This document shows, piece by piece, positions 15,441 to 23,468 of a stretch of 36,403 nt of DNA. The notes below the pieces were generated by a model. The model did not search any database, was not told the origin of the DNA, and saw nothing but the letters and a program-made list of their open reading frames with translations. Each line of letters opens with the position of its first letter. Position 1 is the first letter of the stretch. Both the position numbers and the translations under genes were made by a program. The stretch comes from Candidatus Saccharibacteria bacterium UBA1944 (lineage in GTDB: Bacteria; Patescibacteriota; Saccharimonadia; Saccharimonadales; Saccharimonadaceae), in assembly GCA_002336935.1 (NCBI GenBank), contig DDEW01000019.1, positions 1 to 36,403 on the forward strand. The letters are read 5' to 3'.

Positions 15441-16172
15441 TTAGTAGCGTATAGTGCGCATGCATTGTGCAGTGTCATTTGACGTATAGTCACCACCTGT
15501 AGTAAAAGTGCCAGCCCACGTTCCGCCACCTGCGGAAGCCCAAATCGTGTCTTGAGTTCGAACGGTTACATCTGATTCAAAACACTTCTTGCCGTAGACA
15601 GCATAATATATATATGATGTTGGACTAGACGAAGAGTTGTTATAGGCATACCTTAGTCCACGCAATCGATATGTCTCAATGGACCCATCCGTAGCAATTG
15701 ATTTTATTTCAATGGGATCACTTACCGGAACTTTCGGAAAAGCGCTCTTCACAGGTGACGCATCGATTGCACTCATGTGCTGCTCAGTTGCATCCCCAGC
15801 AGTAATTGAGGTGTTGCCGTGCCACCCACAATACACTGAGTAATTATTATTATCAGGAGTAATCGGATATCCATTAGCCGCTTTAACTTCGGTTAGTGAT
15901 GGCCAAGCGCTTCCCACGCACACACCTGCCATAGTAGTAATTGAAACATGAAACCATGTGCTATCGACGGTAAACGGTTTACCACTGATTTCGCGATGGG
16001 CCAACAGGGCCTTGTGCATCTGATTTACAGCTGCTGCAATCTGGGTATTAACCGCTCGCTTTGTGACACCGGAATAGGCGGCTACGGTTACAGCCGATAA
16101 AACTGCCACAACGATGATAACTACGAGCAATTCCGGTATCGTAAAACCACGCTGAGGCAAGCCTCGACTCAT
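15441..16172 (-). CDS. Type IV pilin-like / pseudopilin protein
   Basis: A 243-residue protein with a class III (prepilin) signal: a short basic leader ending in Gly9, the cleavage motif G|FTIPE with Glu at mature position 5, then a hydrophobic helix (LLVVIIVVAVLSAVTVAA). The remainder is a Ser/Thr/Gly-rich beta domain with cysteines near 84, 114, 198 and 238 that could pair outside the cell. It should be processed by a prepilin peptidase and built into a pilus or secretion pseudopilus. Type IV pili are known in Saccharibacteria and related phyla for surface attachment. Its ATG overlaps the gap stop by 4 bases (ATGA), so it is cotranscribed with GAPDH. No other pilus gene is in the window. 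Confidence 0.85.
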   Translation of the reverse strand: MSRGLPQRGFTIPELLVVIIVVAVLSAVTVAAYSGVTKRAVNTQIAAAVNQMHKALLAHREISGKPFTVDSTWFHVSITTMAGVCVGSAWPSLTEVKAANGYPITPDNNNYSVYCGWHGNTSITAGDATEQHMSAIDASPVKSAFPKVPVSDPIEIKSIATDGSIETYRLRGLRYAYNNSSSSPTSYIYYAVYGKKCFESDVTVRTQDTIWASAGGGTWAGTFTTGGDYTSNDTAQCMRTIRY

Positions 16173-17188
16173 GCGTTTTTTACTGCCCTGCCAGCATCTG
16201 CAACTAGCTCAACCAGTCGGTTGCTATAGCCCCACTCGTTGTCATACCACGCCACAACTTTTACCATGTTGCCTCCCACCACATTTGTGAGCGGTAGGTC
16301 AACAATTGATGAATGGCTATTGCCCTTGAAGTCACTGCTTACCAGTTCTTCTTCGGTGACATCAAGAATGCCTTGGTAGAATGGCTTGGCGGCCGCATCT
16401 TTAAATGCTTGATTTACTTCTTCTGCCGTCACATCACGCTTAAGAACAACCACAAAGTCACTCATACTCACAACCGGTGTTGGCACGCGCACACTCAACC
16501 CGCCAAACCGATTTTCAAGTGCAGGAAGCGCCTTAGCCGCAGCAATACTTGCACCGGTTGTGGTGGGCACGATATTTTCGGCAGCAGCGCGGGCTTCGCG
16601 TAAATCTTTTGCCGGCGCATCTTGTAGCCGCTGACTAGCCGTGTAGCTATGCACGGTTGTCATCATTGCCTTGTCAATGCCAAACGCACTTTCTAGTACC
16701 GCCATAACAGGAGTAATGCAGTTCGTCGTACAGCTCGCATTGCTGATTACTGGCGTGCTATGAGCAATTTTGTCTTCATTAACTCCAAGCACGATTGTAT
16801 CAGCGCCGTCACCCTTGGCTGGCGCGCTAATGACAACCTTCTTAGCACCGGCATCAATATGCGCCTGCGCTTTTGCAGGGTCAACAAAAAAGCCAGTACT
16901 TTCGATTACCACGTCGATATCATTGTCGCGCCATGGGAGTGCAGCTGGTTCTTTTTCGGCGGTGACTGCAATATGCTTGCCGTCAACAATGATGCCCGTG
17001 TCATCATAGCCAACTTCGCGATTATAGGTACCGTACGAAGAATCATGTTTCAATAAGTGTGCCAGCGTTTTTGTATCGGTTAGGTCGTTAATTGCCACAA
17101 CCTCTGTATCATCACGATCAAATGCGATTTTAAACGCATTACGCCCAATACGACCGAATCCATTAATTGCTACGCGTATGTTTGCCAT
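16169..17188 (-). CDS. gap: Glyceraldehyde-3-phosphate dehydrogenase, type I
   Basis: A 339-residue GAPDH that oxidises glyceraldehyde-3-phosphate to 1,3-bisphosphoglycerate with NAD. It shows INGFGRIGRNAFK at the N-terminus, VAINDLTD (favours NAD over NADP), the catalytic Cys153 in SNASCTTNCITP, and C-terminal WYDNEWGYSNRLVEL. The ATG at 17188 has AGAGGAG 5 bases upstream and matches family starts; an eight-codon extension to 17212 is possible but lacks an SD site. It is the first gene of a two-gene unit with the pilin-like gene. No pgk or tpi lies beside it. Confidence 0.97.
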   Translation of the reverse strand: MANIRVAINGFGRIGRNAFKIAFDRDDTEVVAINDLTDTKTLAHLLKHDSSYGTYNREVGYDDTGIIVDGKHIAVTAEKEPAALPWRDNDIDVVIESTGFFVDPAKAQAHIDAGAKKVVISAPAKGDGADTIVLGVNEDKIAHSTPVISNASCTTNCITPVMAVLESAFGIDKAMMTTVHSYTASQRLQDAPAKDLREARAAAENIVPTTTGASIAAAKALPALENRFGGLSVRVPTPVVSMSDFVVVLKRDVTAEEVNQAFKDAAAKPFYQGILDVTEEELVSSDFKGNSHSSIVDLPLTNVVGGNMVKVVAWYDNEWGYSNRLVELVADAGRAVKNA

Positions 17189-17193
17189 CACCA

Positions 17194-17234
17194 CTCCTCT
17201 ACAGGTAACCATTAGCTATTTACTTTATAGTATA
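17194..17234 (-). promoter_or_regulatory. Promoter -10 and Shine-Dalgarno of gap
   Basis: Minus strand TATACT (17234-17229) and AGAGGAG (17200-17194), leaving a leader of about 35 bases. No good -35 is visible. Confidence 0.5.
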
Positions 17235-17318
17235 CCGTAAGTCACTACAGTAGAATATATTGACATCACAGATAAATATATTCTAGTGCGTGTCTTAGGC
17301 CATACCAACGAAGTACGC

Positions 17319-17324
17319 TATACT
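17319..17324 (+). promoter_or_regulatory. -10 box of the RelA/SpoT gene, leaderless type
   Basis: GCTATACT; hexamer 17319-17324, 7 bases before the ATG. No SD site lies in the gap. Confidence 0.55.
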
Positions 17325-17331
17325 AATAACT

Positions 17332-18882
17332 ATGAATAGGCGTGAGCTGCTCGCACTGGCCAAGAACCATTACGACGAGAAGCAACTGGTCGAGCTTGAA
17401 CACGCCATCGACTATGCCACAAAGCAACATGAGGGCCAGCTGCGCAAGAGCGGTGAACCCTACATTACTCACCCCATTTACGTCGCCGCACTTTTGATTG
17501 ACTGGGGAATGGATATCGATTCTGTAGTAGCAGGAGTGCTACATGACGTTATTGAAGACACAGGCGCTGAGCCTGCTGATATTGAACAGCACTTTGGGCA
17601 CGACGTTGCCTTTCTCGTTGATAGTGTCACCAAAGTGGGTCGTGCGCGCGCGGGTATGCGTAACCTCGATAGCTACCAGCAGCAAACCAAAGACAACCTG
17701 ACGAAATTGCTTATTGCTGTGGGTCAAGATGTACGCGTACTCATCATTAAGCTCGCTGACCGGCTGCACAACATGCAAACACTGCAGTTTAAGAGTGAAC
17801 CAAAGCAAAAAAAAATTGCGCGGGAAACTATCGAGGTCTTTGCACCTCTCGCCGATCGTCTCAACATGGGACGAGTGCGTGTTCAGCTTGAAGAGCTCAG
17901 TTTTCGCTATCTCACTCCTAAAGAATTTGAAAAGACGAAATCACTCATGGACAGCCGCTTAAAAAAGAGTGAGCGAAAGCTACGTAGCGTAAAAAAGGAA
18001 GTCGATGGCCACCTCACTAAAGAAAAGATTCCCCACCAAATTGATGGACGTGTTAAAAGTGTGTATAGCCTCTACAAAAAAATGCAGCGCGTGCCAAACA
18101 TTGATGATATCTATGATTTAATGGCCCTGCGAATTATTGTTGAAGATGTTGCGACATGCTACCTCGTCTTGAGTGAGCTCCATAGCCTTTACGAACCAAT
18201 GGTGGACCGGATTAAAGATTATATTACAAAACCAAAGCCTAACGGTTATCAGTCGTTGCACACTACAATCGTTACGAAGGCGGGTCAGGCAGTAGAGTTC
18301 CAGGTCCGAACGCGCGAAATGCACGAATATGCCGAACGTGGACTTGCCGCTAGCTTCCACTACAACGAGCAAAAACTGACTGAGGCCTATAAAAATGGCT
18401 CAATCGCTGAGCTGCCTACCGATCTGCATTGGATTAGTGATCTTCAAAACGCGGCCGCTCAAATTAACGAAGGGAAAGACTTCGATGAAACAAACCTGCG
18501 TGTTGACTTATTTGGTGATCGAATCTTTGTTTATTCACCAAAAGGTGATATTTATGATTTACCCAGCGGTGCTTACCCGCTTGATTATGCCTACAGGGTG
18601 CATAGCGATGTTGCCTCACACGCTAGCGGATTCAAAGTGAATGGCAAGATGGTGCCCTTTAGCCAACAGCTCCGACACGGTGACACCGTTGAGATTCTTA
18701 CTAGCAAAGGCGCCAAGCCACGTCCAGACTGGCAGCAGTACATCATCACTAGTCACGCACGCATGAAGCTGCGAGCCCAACTACGTCGTAATGGATTTTT
18801 GGGTCAATTGAGTAATGCCGCTGCTATATTCCAACGTAAAGTAAATCAGCGAAAAGCCAAAAAACTAAACGACCAGCGCTAG
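17332..18882 (+). CDS. RelA/SpoT-family (p)ppGpp synthetase/hydrolase lacking C-terminal regulatory domains
   Basis: A 516-residue alarmone enzyme; typical long RSH proteins are about 730-750. The N-terminal HD hydrolase domain keeps His47 and HDVIEDT (71-77), with LADRLHNMQTL further on. The synthetase domain follows (DGRVKSVYSLYKKMQR, DLMALRIIVEDV, KPKPNGYQSLHTTIV, EFQVRTREMHEYAERG), so both making and breaking (p)ppGpp look possible. A TGS domain follows at about 391-450 (RIFVYSPKGDIYDLP...HGDTVEILTSKGAKP). The chain then ends after a short basic tail, without the usual zinc-finger/helical and ACT domains that sense the ribosome. A run of nine A falls in codons near residue 158 (PKQKKIA). 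A terminator for the convergent gene overlaps its stop codon. Confidence 0.95.
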   Translation: MNRRELLALAKNHYDEKQLVELEHAIDYATKQHEGQLRKSGEPYITHPIYVAALLIDWGMDIDSVVAGVLHDVIEDTGAEPADIEQHFGHDVAFLVDSVTKVGRARAGMRNLDSYQQQTKDNLTKLLIAVGQDVRVLIIKLADRLHNMQTLQFKSEPKQKKIARETIEVFAPLADRLNMGRVRVQLEELSFRYLTPKEFEKTKSLMDSRLKKSERKLRSVKKEVDGHLTKEKIPHQIDGRVKSVYSLYKKMQRVPNIDDIYDLMALRIIVEDVATCYLVLSELHSLYEPMVDRIKDYITKPKPNGYQSLHTTIVTKAGQAVEFQVRTREMHEYAERGLAASFHYNEQKLTEAYKNGSIAELPTDLHWISDLQNAAAQINEGKDFDETNLRVDLFGDRIFVYSPKGDIYDLPSGAYPLDYAYRVHSDVASHASGFKVNGKMVPFSQQLRHGDTVEILTSKGAKPRPDWQQYIITSHARMKLRAQLRRNGFLGQLSNAAAIFQRKVNQRKAKKLNDQR

Positions 18883-18891
18883 GCTGGTCGT
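18869..18891 (-). terminator. Intrinsic terminator of the DUF5684-like gene
   Basis: A perfect 9-base stem (18869-18877 with 18883-18891) and a 5-base loop; on the minus strand a T-rich run (TTTAGTTTTTT) follows. It overlaps the last codons and stop of the RelA/SpoT gene, so one hairpin sits at the convergent ends. The plus-strand side has no T run. Confidence 0.75.
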
Positions 18892-18908
18892 TGCACTATA
18901 CATAGGTT

Positions 18909-19415
18909 CTATTGTACGGGTGGGACCGGTGGTTGTGCTGGCGGAACAGGCGGTTGCGACAATGGCTGCGCGGGTGGAACCATACCATTACCCTCTGGGC
19001 CGGCCGGGCCAACATAGCGAGTGTTCTTGTCAAACGCCATAATGGGCAGCATGACAAAGCTGAAGAGCACAGTAAGCACTGCAAATGTCATGTCTTTACC
19101 ATACGACTTAACGAAATCAATAGTAAGCATAATGCCAAAAATGATGTTAGCAATTGGAATAAACATCATCGCGAGCCACCATGCCGGGCGTCCAGCAATC
19201 TCACACATAACAAGTACGTTATAGAATGGGACAATTGCCGCCCAGCCTGGCTTACCAGCCTTAGTAAAAAGCTTCCACAATGCGACAATTTGAATAATTG
19301 AAACTGCTATAGTAACAAGCCAAAAGATGCCCATGATTGCCATGACGGCACCAAGCGCTGCCGGATCAGCTGAAGTGGTTGTCGTGGTGTATGTTGTTGA
19401 ATAGGTTGAATCCAT
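18909..19415 (-). CDS. DUF5684-like multi-pass membrane protein with proline-rich tail
   Basis: A 168-residue protein. A Thr/Ser-rich N-terminus precedes hydrophobic segments at about 20-45 (LGAVMAIMGIFWLVTIAVSIIQIVALW), 57-72, 80-102 and 109-127. The stretch LFTKAGKPGWAAIVPFYN is the hallmark I associate with the DUF5684 / 'signal peptidase I-adjacent' small membrane family. The last 35 residues carry repeats of the PPVPPAQ type, probably a flexible tail. Function unknown. SD GGGGAG lies 3 bases before the ATG, and a TATAAT box within the pyrophosphatase 3' end could drive it separately. Confidence 0.75.
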   Translation of the reverse strand: MDSTYSTTYTTTTTSADPAALGAVMAIMGIFWLVTIAVSIIQIVALWKLFTKAGKPGWAAIVPFYNVLVMCEIAGRPAWWLAMMFIPIANIIFGIMLTIDFVKSYGKDMTFAVLTVLFSFVMLPIMAFDKNTRYVGPAGPEGNGMVPPAQPLSQPPVPPAQPPVPPVQ

Positions 19416-19436
19416 ATACTCCCCTTTATACTAATG

Positions 19437-19964
19437 TTATTTATTATTATAGCGCTCAATGCACTGTTTAATAATCATCTGAGCTTCTTCTACATTACCC
19501 CAGCCAAGGACCTTTGTACTTCCTGGCTTCTTAAGATCTTTGTAGTGCGTGAAGTGATTTTCAAGCTGTTTAACGAGCTGAGGGATGTCATCAAGCGACG
19601 TGATTGCGTCGGCATCATCACGATTGTCAGCGGGCACACATACTACTTTATCGTCAATTTCACCGTCATCCTCAAACTTCATAACGCCAAGCACTTTTGC
19701 CTCCAGCCACACTCCCATTGGCAGCGGCTCTGGGCAAATAATAAGCGTATCGAGCTCATCCCCATCCTCGTCAAGCGTCTGCGGAATAAAGCCGTAGTTG
19801 CATGGTTTAGCAAAGATACGCGGCTCTACTCGGTCGAGCATGAACGCTGCATGTTCACGGTCCCACTCAACTTTTAAACGCGATCCTTCGGGAATCTCTA
19901 CTACGGTGTTTACAAACCCGTCGTCAATCTTTCCCGGTGTTAATACTTGATTAAAATCTGGCAT
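19437..19964 (-). CDS. ppa: Inorganic pyrophosphatase, family I
   Basis: A 175-residue soluble, Mg-dependent enzyme that hydrolyses pyrophosphate and so pulls biosynthetic reactions forward. Family motifs are FNQVLTPGKIDDGFVNTVVEIPEGSRLKVEWD, NYGFIPQT and the metal motif DGDELDTLI (DxDxxD). The ATG at 19964 (MPDFNQV) matches family N-termini and has GAAGGG 4 bases upstream. A second ATG four codons upstream (19976) is the alternative. It lies upstream of the DUF5684-like gene with a 21-base gap and is divergent from the phospholipase D-like gene. Confidence 0.93.
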   Translation of the reverse strand: MPDFNQVLTPGKIDDGFVNTVVEIPEGSRLKVEWDREHAAFMLDRVEPRIFAKPCNYGFIPQTLDEDGDELDTLIICPEPLPMGVWLEAKVLGVMKFEDDGEIDDKVVCVPADNRDDADAITSLDDIPQLVKQLENHFTHYKDLKKPGSTKVLGWGNVEEAQMIIKQCIERYNNK

Positions 19965-20031
19965 TGTACCCTTCATTTCTTTTATTTAGTAGTTCTTATT
20001 TTCTAGTGTACCAGCTTTTTTCAACGTGCGG

Positions 20032-20037
20032 TATACT
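20032..20037 (+). promoter_or_regulatory. -10 box of the phospholipase D-like gene
   Basis: TATACT, 9 bases before the ATG at 20047. GAGGA lies between them, so either a leaderless or a very short SD-bearing leader is possible. Confidence 0.45.
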
Positions 20038-20046
20038 GAGGAATAC

Positions 20047-21048
20047 ATGCATTTCTTTACTTCACCACGCCTAATGCTACCCAAAGCATATGCCCGAGAT
20101 GCCGTAGCACACATTAATAAGGCAAAGTCACGGGTTGCCATTGTTGCGACAACGTTTCGTGATGACGACGAGTTAAGTAGCGCAATTGTTGATGCACTCT
20201 GCCGTGCCAGTGAGCGGGGCGTCATCGTATCAGTATGTGCTGACACCTATACCTATACCGAGCCAAAGGAGTTTGCGCTCAAAAACCCCAGCCGTCATCC
20301 CGTGCGCGCTTACCGAGCGCTCAAAATTGAGCGAAAACTAAAAAAGCATGGGGTTGACTTTCATTGGCTCGGGCGCAGTAGCAACGTGGGATTTGCAGGG
20401 CGCACTCACAGCAAATGGCTTATTGCCGACGATGTTGTTTACACATTTGGCGGCACAAACATAGACGGTGAAAGCTTTGCAAATAACGACTATGTGTTTC
20501 GCATCGTATCTTCCGATTTTGCCGACCAGTTATTTATGCAGCACCTTCGCCTTCTCAAAGCCGATCGCTCTGGGCATGCAAGCAAGTGCCACAGTATCGC
20601 CATCAGCAACGAATCCACTGCGCTCATTGATGGCGGGCTGATTGGTAATTCTCTTATTTACCGACGTGCCTGCGCACTCGCCAAACAGGCAGAGCACATC
20701 ACACTTGTTTCGCAATATTGCCCAACCGGTAAGCTCAACCGCATTCTCAAACGCAAGCAAGCAAAACTCTATTTTAACCATTGGCGCAAGGCTGCCTGGG
20801 TCAATAAGGTAATGATTCAGTTTGGCATGCTCCTCACCAAGCAGCGCACGCTCTATACCCGCAATGATTACTTGCATGCCAAATTTATTTTGTTTACGTT
20901 GCCGGGTGGCACAAAAGTTGCCATCACCGGTTCACACAACTTCATGTTTGGGAGTGTCGCCTTTGGTACGCGTGAGATTGCGCTCGAAACAACTGACCCG
21001 CACATCATTAGGCAGCTCGAGCACTTTCTTGACAAACATGTTAAATAA
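20047..21048 (+). CDS. Phospholipase D-like / cardiolipin synthase-like protein
   Basis: A 333-residue protein with two HKD-type half sites. The first is THSKWLIADDVVYTFGGTNIDGES (His-x-Lys, then Asp and Gly-Thr-Asn). The second is LHAKFILF...VAITGSHNFM (His-x-Lys and Ser-x-Asn). The two halves should form one active site that makes or breaks phosphodiester bonds. Candidate roles are cardiolipin or other phospholipid synthesis, phospholipase or nuclease. No strong membrane segments are seen. The ATG at 20047 is chosen over 20026 because the earlier start lies upstream of the TATACT box. The next gene is a glycerophosphodiester phosphodiesterase, so a phospholipid-recycling pair is plausible. 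Confidence 0.85.
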   Translation: MHFFTSPRLMLPKAYARDAVAHINKAKSRVAIVATTFRDDDELSSAIVDALCRASERGVIVSVCADTYTYTEPKEFALKNPSRHPVRAYRALKIERKLKKHGVDFHWLGRSSNVGFAGRTHSKWLIADDVVYTFGGTNIDGESFANNDYVFRIVSSDFADQLFMQHLRLLKADRSGHASKCHSIAISNESTALIDGGLIGNSLIYRRACALAKQAEHITLVSQYCPTGKLNRILKRKQAKLYFNHWRKAAWVNKVMIQFGMLLTKQRTLYTRNDYLHAKFILFTLPGGTKVAITGSHNFMFGSVAFGTREIALETTDPHIIRQLEHFLDKHVK

Positions 21049-21054
21049 TAATGC

Positions 21055-21060
21055 TATACT
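21055..21060 (+). promoter_or_regulatory. Extended -10 box of the glycerophosphodiesterase gene, leaderless type
   Basis: TGCTATACT ends 6 bases before the ATG, inside the 18-base gap after the phospholipase D-like gene. Confidence 0.6.
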
Positions 21061-21066
21061 AGTGCT

Positions 21067-21780
21067 ATGTTAGTGATTGGTCATCGCGGCGCGGCAGGCC
21101 TGGCGCCCGAAAATACGCTTGAATCTCTTCAAGCTGGCTACGATGCAGATGCTGATATTCTAGAGCTTGACGTTCGACTTACCAAAGACAATAAGTTAAT
21201 CGTCATTCACGATTCTCGTCTTCTAAGGACTCACCATATTCGCGATGGCGTGGCGACACTTACCTACGCGCAAATCAAGCAACTTACCGTTGATAAACCG
21301 GTCCCACTACTCCAGCAAGTCCTCGATGAATACTTTGGTAAGATTATGCTCAATATTGAGCTCAAAAGTCGCGGGAGTGGTGAGGCTGTTGTACGATTAC
21401 TAAAGCGCCGTTATATTACCAAAGCGGCCGAGTGGGACAACATTATTATTTCATCATTCAAGGGGAGTGAACTTTTGCGAATTCGCCGCCTTGCGAAGCG
21501 TGCCAACCTTGCTATGCTTCACAACGAAAATCCGTTCATCTTTGTTGCCTATCATCGGATCGTCAAACTAACCGGCGTCGGCTTTCATCGCTTGTACCTC
21601 AATCGCTTCGCACTCGAAATCGCCAAACGCGCTGGCTTGTTTATCTATGTATACACCGTGGACAGAGTTGCTGCTTTGCCCCATTTAGAGTCACAGGGCA
21701 TAGAGGGAGTAGTCACCAACTACCCCGATAAGTTTCGCCGTTACATCGAAGCACGCCCTGCGCAAACTGACGAAGAATAG
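21067..21780 (+). CDS. Glycerophosphodiester phosphodiesterase
   Basis: A 237-residue GDPD-fold enzyme that hydrolyses glycerophosphodiesters to glycerol-3-phosphate and an alcohol. Motifs are IGHRGAAGLAPENTLES (catalytic His with HRG and the PENT stretch), ILELDVRLTKDNKLIVIHD (metal Glu/Asp and second His), LNIELKS (metal Glu) and GVVTNYPDKF at the end. There is no signal peptide, so it is cytoplasmic, unlike GlpQ. It follows the phospholipase D-like gene on the same strand but keeps its own -10 box. It ends one base before the convergent trxB stop. Confidence 0.93.
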   Translation: MLVIGHRGAAGLAPENTLESLQAGYDADADILELDVRLTKDNKLIVIHDSRLLRTHHIRDGVATLTYAQIKQLTVDKPVPLLQQVLDEYFGKIMLNIELKSRGSGEAVVRLLKRRYITKAAEWDNIIISSFKGSELLRIRRLAKRANLAMLHNENPFIFVAYHRIVKLTGVGFHRLYLNRFALEIAKRAGLFIYVYTVDRVAALPHLESQGIEGVVTNYPDKFRRYIEARPAQTDEE

Positions 21781-21781
21781 C

Positions 21782-22726
21782 CTAAGCCGTCTTTTGTGCG
21801 TCCAGGAATTCGCGAATGCTTAGTGCAGCAGTAGCGCCCTCACCAACCGCACTAGCTACCTGCATTGTTGCCCCGCTGCGCACATCACCGCTTGCATAGA
21901 CACCCGTTACATTTGTCGCTAAGTGGTGATCGGTCTTCACTAGCCCCAGCTCATCCAGTTCAACATTGCTGCCTTGCAGAAACTGCGTATTCGGCTTAAG
22001 CCCGATAAATACAAATACACCGTCGGTAGCAAAATCGATAGTTTGCCCGTCTTTTATAGCTTTTACGGTCGTCACTTTTCCGTCTTCATCCGCAATAATT
22101 TCTGTAGGACTTGTTTGAAGGTGAATTGTCACACGGCCATCGTCAACATATTTTTGCAAATCACGTTGCAATACTTCGCTTGCCTTTACTGTGCTACGTA
22201 CAAGAAGGTCAATGTGCGAAGCAAAGCGAGTTAAAAAGATAGCTTCTTGTACGCCACTGTTGCCGCCACCAACCACGACAATATTCTTATCACGGTAAAA
22301 AGCGCCGTCACAGGTAGCGCAGTAGTGAACACCGCGGCCGTAATATTCAGCCTCTCCTGGAATATTAAGCTTGTTATAATCACTTCCCGTGGCAATTAAT
22401 ACTGCCCTTGCCGTAACTTCATTGCCATCAACAGTTACCACCCGGTACTCGCCCTCATCGCGCAGTGCAGTCACATCACCATATTCAATATGTGCCCCAA
22501 ACCGCTCAGCTTGTTTTTGTAATTGATCGGCAAGCGTCATGCCTTCAATTCCTTCAGGAAAACCTGGGTAGTTGTCCACCATATCGGTAATCGCCGCTAG
22601 TCCACCAACGACGCCCTTTTCATAGAGCACCGTGTCAATATCTTCGCGGGTTGTGTAGATTGCCGCAGCAAGTGCGCTTGGTCCAGCGCCGATCATTACT
22701 ACATCTCGTACTTTTTTTTCGTCCAT
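21782..22726 (-). CDS. trxB: Thioredoxin-disulfide reductase
   Basis: A 314-residue FAD-dependent NADPH:thioredoxin reductase. It has the FAD motif GAGPSALAAA (13-22), the redox pair Cys136/Cys139 in HYCATCDGAF, the NADPH site VVGGGNSGVQEA and the C-terminal FAD contact GVYASGDVRSG. A run of eight A occupies codons 3-5. SD GGGGGG lies a few bases before the ATG. It is the downstream gene of a pair with the membrane FKBP (13-base gap), which suggests linked redox and folding tasks. A thioredoxin gene is not in the window. Low-molecular-weight ferredoxin/flavodoxin reductases share the fold, but the CxxC motif supports TrxB. Confidence 0.95.
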   Translation of the reverse strand: MDEKKVRDVVMIGAGPSALAAAIYTTREDIDTVLYEKGVVGGLAAITDMVDNYPGFPEGIEGMTLADQLQKQAERFGAHIEYGDVTALRDEGEYRVVTVDGNEVTARAVLIATGSDYNKLNIPGEAEYYGRGVHYCATCDGAFYRDKNIVVVGGGNSGVQEAIFLTRFASHIDLLVRSTVKASEVLQRDLQKYVDDGRVTIHLQTSPTEIIADEDGKVTTVKAIKDGQTIDFATDGVFVFIGLKPNTQFLQGSNVELDELGLVKTDHHLATNVTGVYASGDVRSGATMQVASAVGEGATAALSIREFLDAQKTA

Positions 22727-22739
22727 ATATCCCCCCTGT

Positions 22740-23411
22740 TTATAAGCCTTGATACAATTCCGCTGGGACTTCAGGCTGGGCTATACTTGCGGGTGCCTCA
22801 ATCGCCATCACAACAAACTTAATGGGTGTGTTGGCAGGAATATCATCACCCTGGCCACGCTCGCCATATGCTTTATCGCTCGGAATAGTAATTTCGCGTA
22901 CCCCGCCAATGCGCATCCCCTTCATGCCTTCTTTCCAGCCCTCAATCAAACTTGCTTTATCAAGTCCCATATTGAGGCCTACCGCATCATAAAGTGGTGG
23001 TTTGAGTTTATTGTTATCAATTGACTGGTCAAACACCTTTGCTTTTGGATTCCAACCTATGTAGTAAGCGGCAAATTTTGTTTCGCCGTTAATTTCTGCG
23101 CCATCACCCACAACAAGATCCTCACTAACAAGCGCTTTCACACCATCCCTATCAAACTCACCAACACGTGAAGCATAGGGCGAAAAAGTATCGTAGTATT
23201 TTGCCGAAAGCTCCGTACCTTGCGCTTCAACTTTAGCTTGATAATCTTTGTACTTTGCTTGATAGTCAGCGAGTACCTTTTGTCGCTTCGCGTCCTCAGC
23301 CGCTTGGTTCTGCGTGCCAAGAATCATGACCGCAAATGAACCAATCGTGCCGATGACCGTCACTATCAGAATCACCAGGATTCCCCAGCGTTGGTTTTTT
23401 GTGGTTGCCAT
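22740..23411 (-). CDS. Membrane-anchored FKBP-type peptidyl-prolyl isomerase
   Basis: A 223-residue protein. An uncleaved N-terminal membrane helix (about 9-32, WGILVILIVTVIGTIGSFAVMIL) is followed by a charged coiled-coil linker (about 36-70) and an FKBP domain to the end: VFDQS, GWKEGMKGMRIGGVREITIPSDKAYGERG, IPANTPIKFVV. The FKBP domain should lie on the outer face of the membrane and assist folding of exported proteins. SD GAGGG lies 5 bases before the ATG. It is the first gene of the operon with trxB. The extra sequence between the anchor and the core (EDLVVGDGAEINGE...) is a normal FKBP N-terminal strand region. Confidence 0.9.
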   Translation of the reverse strand: MATTKNQRWGILVILIVTVIGTIGSFAVMILGTQNQAAEDAKRQKVLADYQAKYKDYQAKVEAQGTELSAKYYDTFSPYASRVGEFDRDGVKALVSEDLVVGDGAEINGETKFAAYYIGWNPKAKVFDQSIDNNKLKPPLYDAVGLNMGLDKASLIEGWKEGMKGMRIGGVREITIPSDKAYGERGQGDDIPANTPIKFVVMAIEAPASIAQPEVPAELYQGL

Positions 23412-23442
23412 ATAGTCCCTCTCGTTTATTACGTTAGGTTAC

Positions 23443-23448
23443 ATTATA
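23443..23448 (-). promoter_or_regulatory. -10 box of the FKBP-trxB operon
   Basis: TATAAT on the minus strand, giving a leader of about 25-30 bases with an SD site. The -35 is unclear. Confidence 0.5.
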
Positions 23449-23468
23449 CCAAAAATGAGGCGTGTGGA

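Noticed and set aside
15470..15485. GTGTCATTTGAC shared between the pilin 3' end and the coiled-coil gene leader
   Set aside because: A 12-base match without symmetry at the pilin copy and without common context is likely chance in 36 kb.
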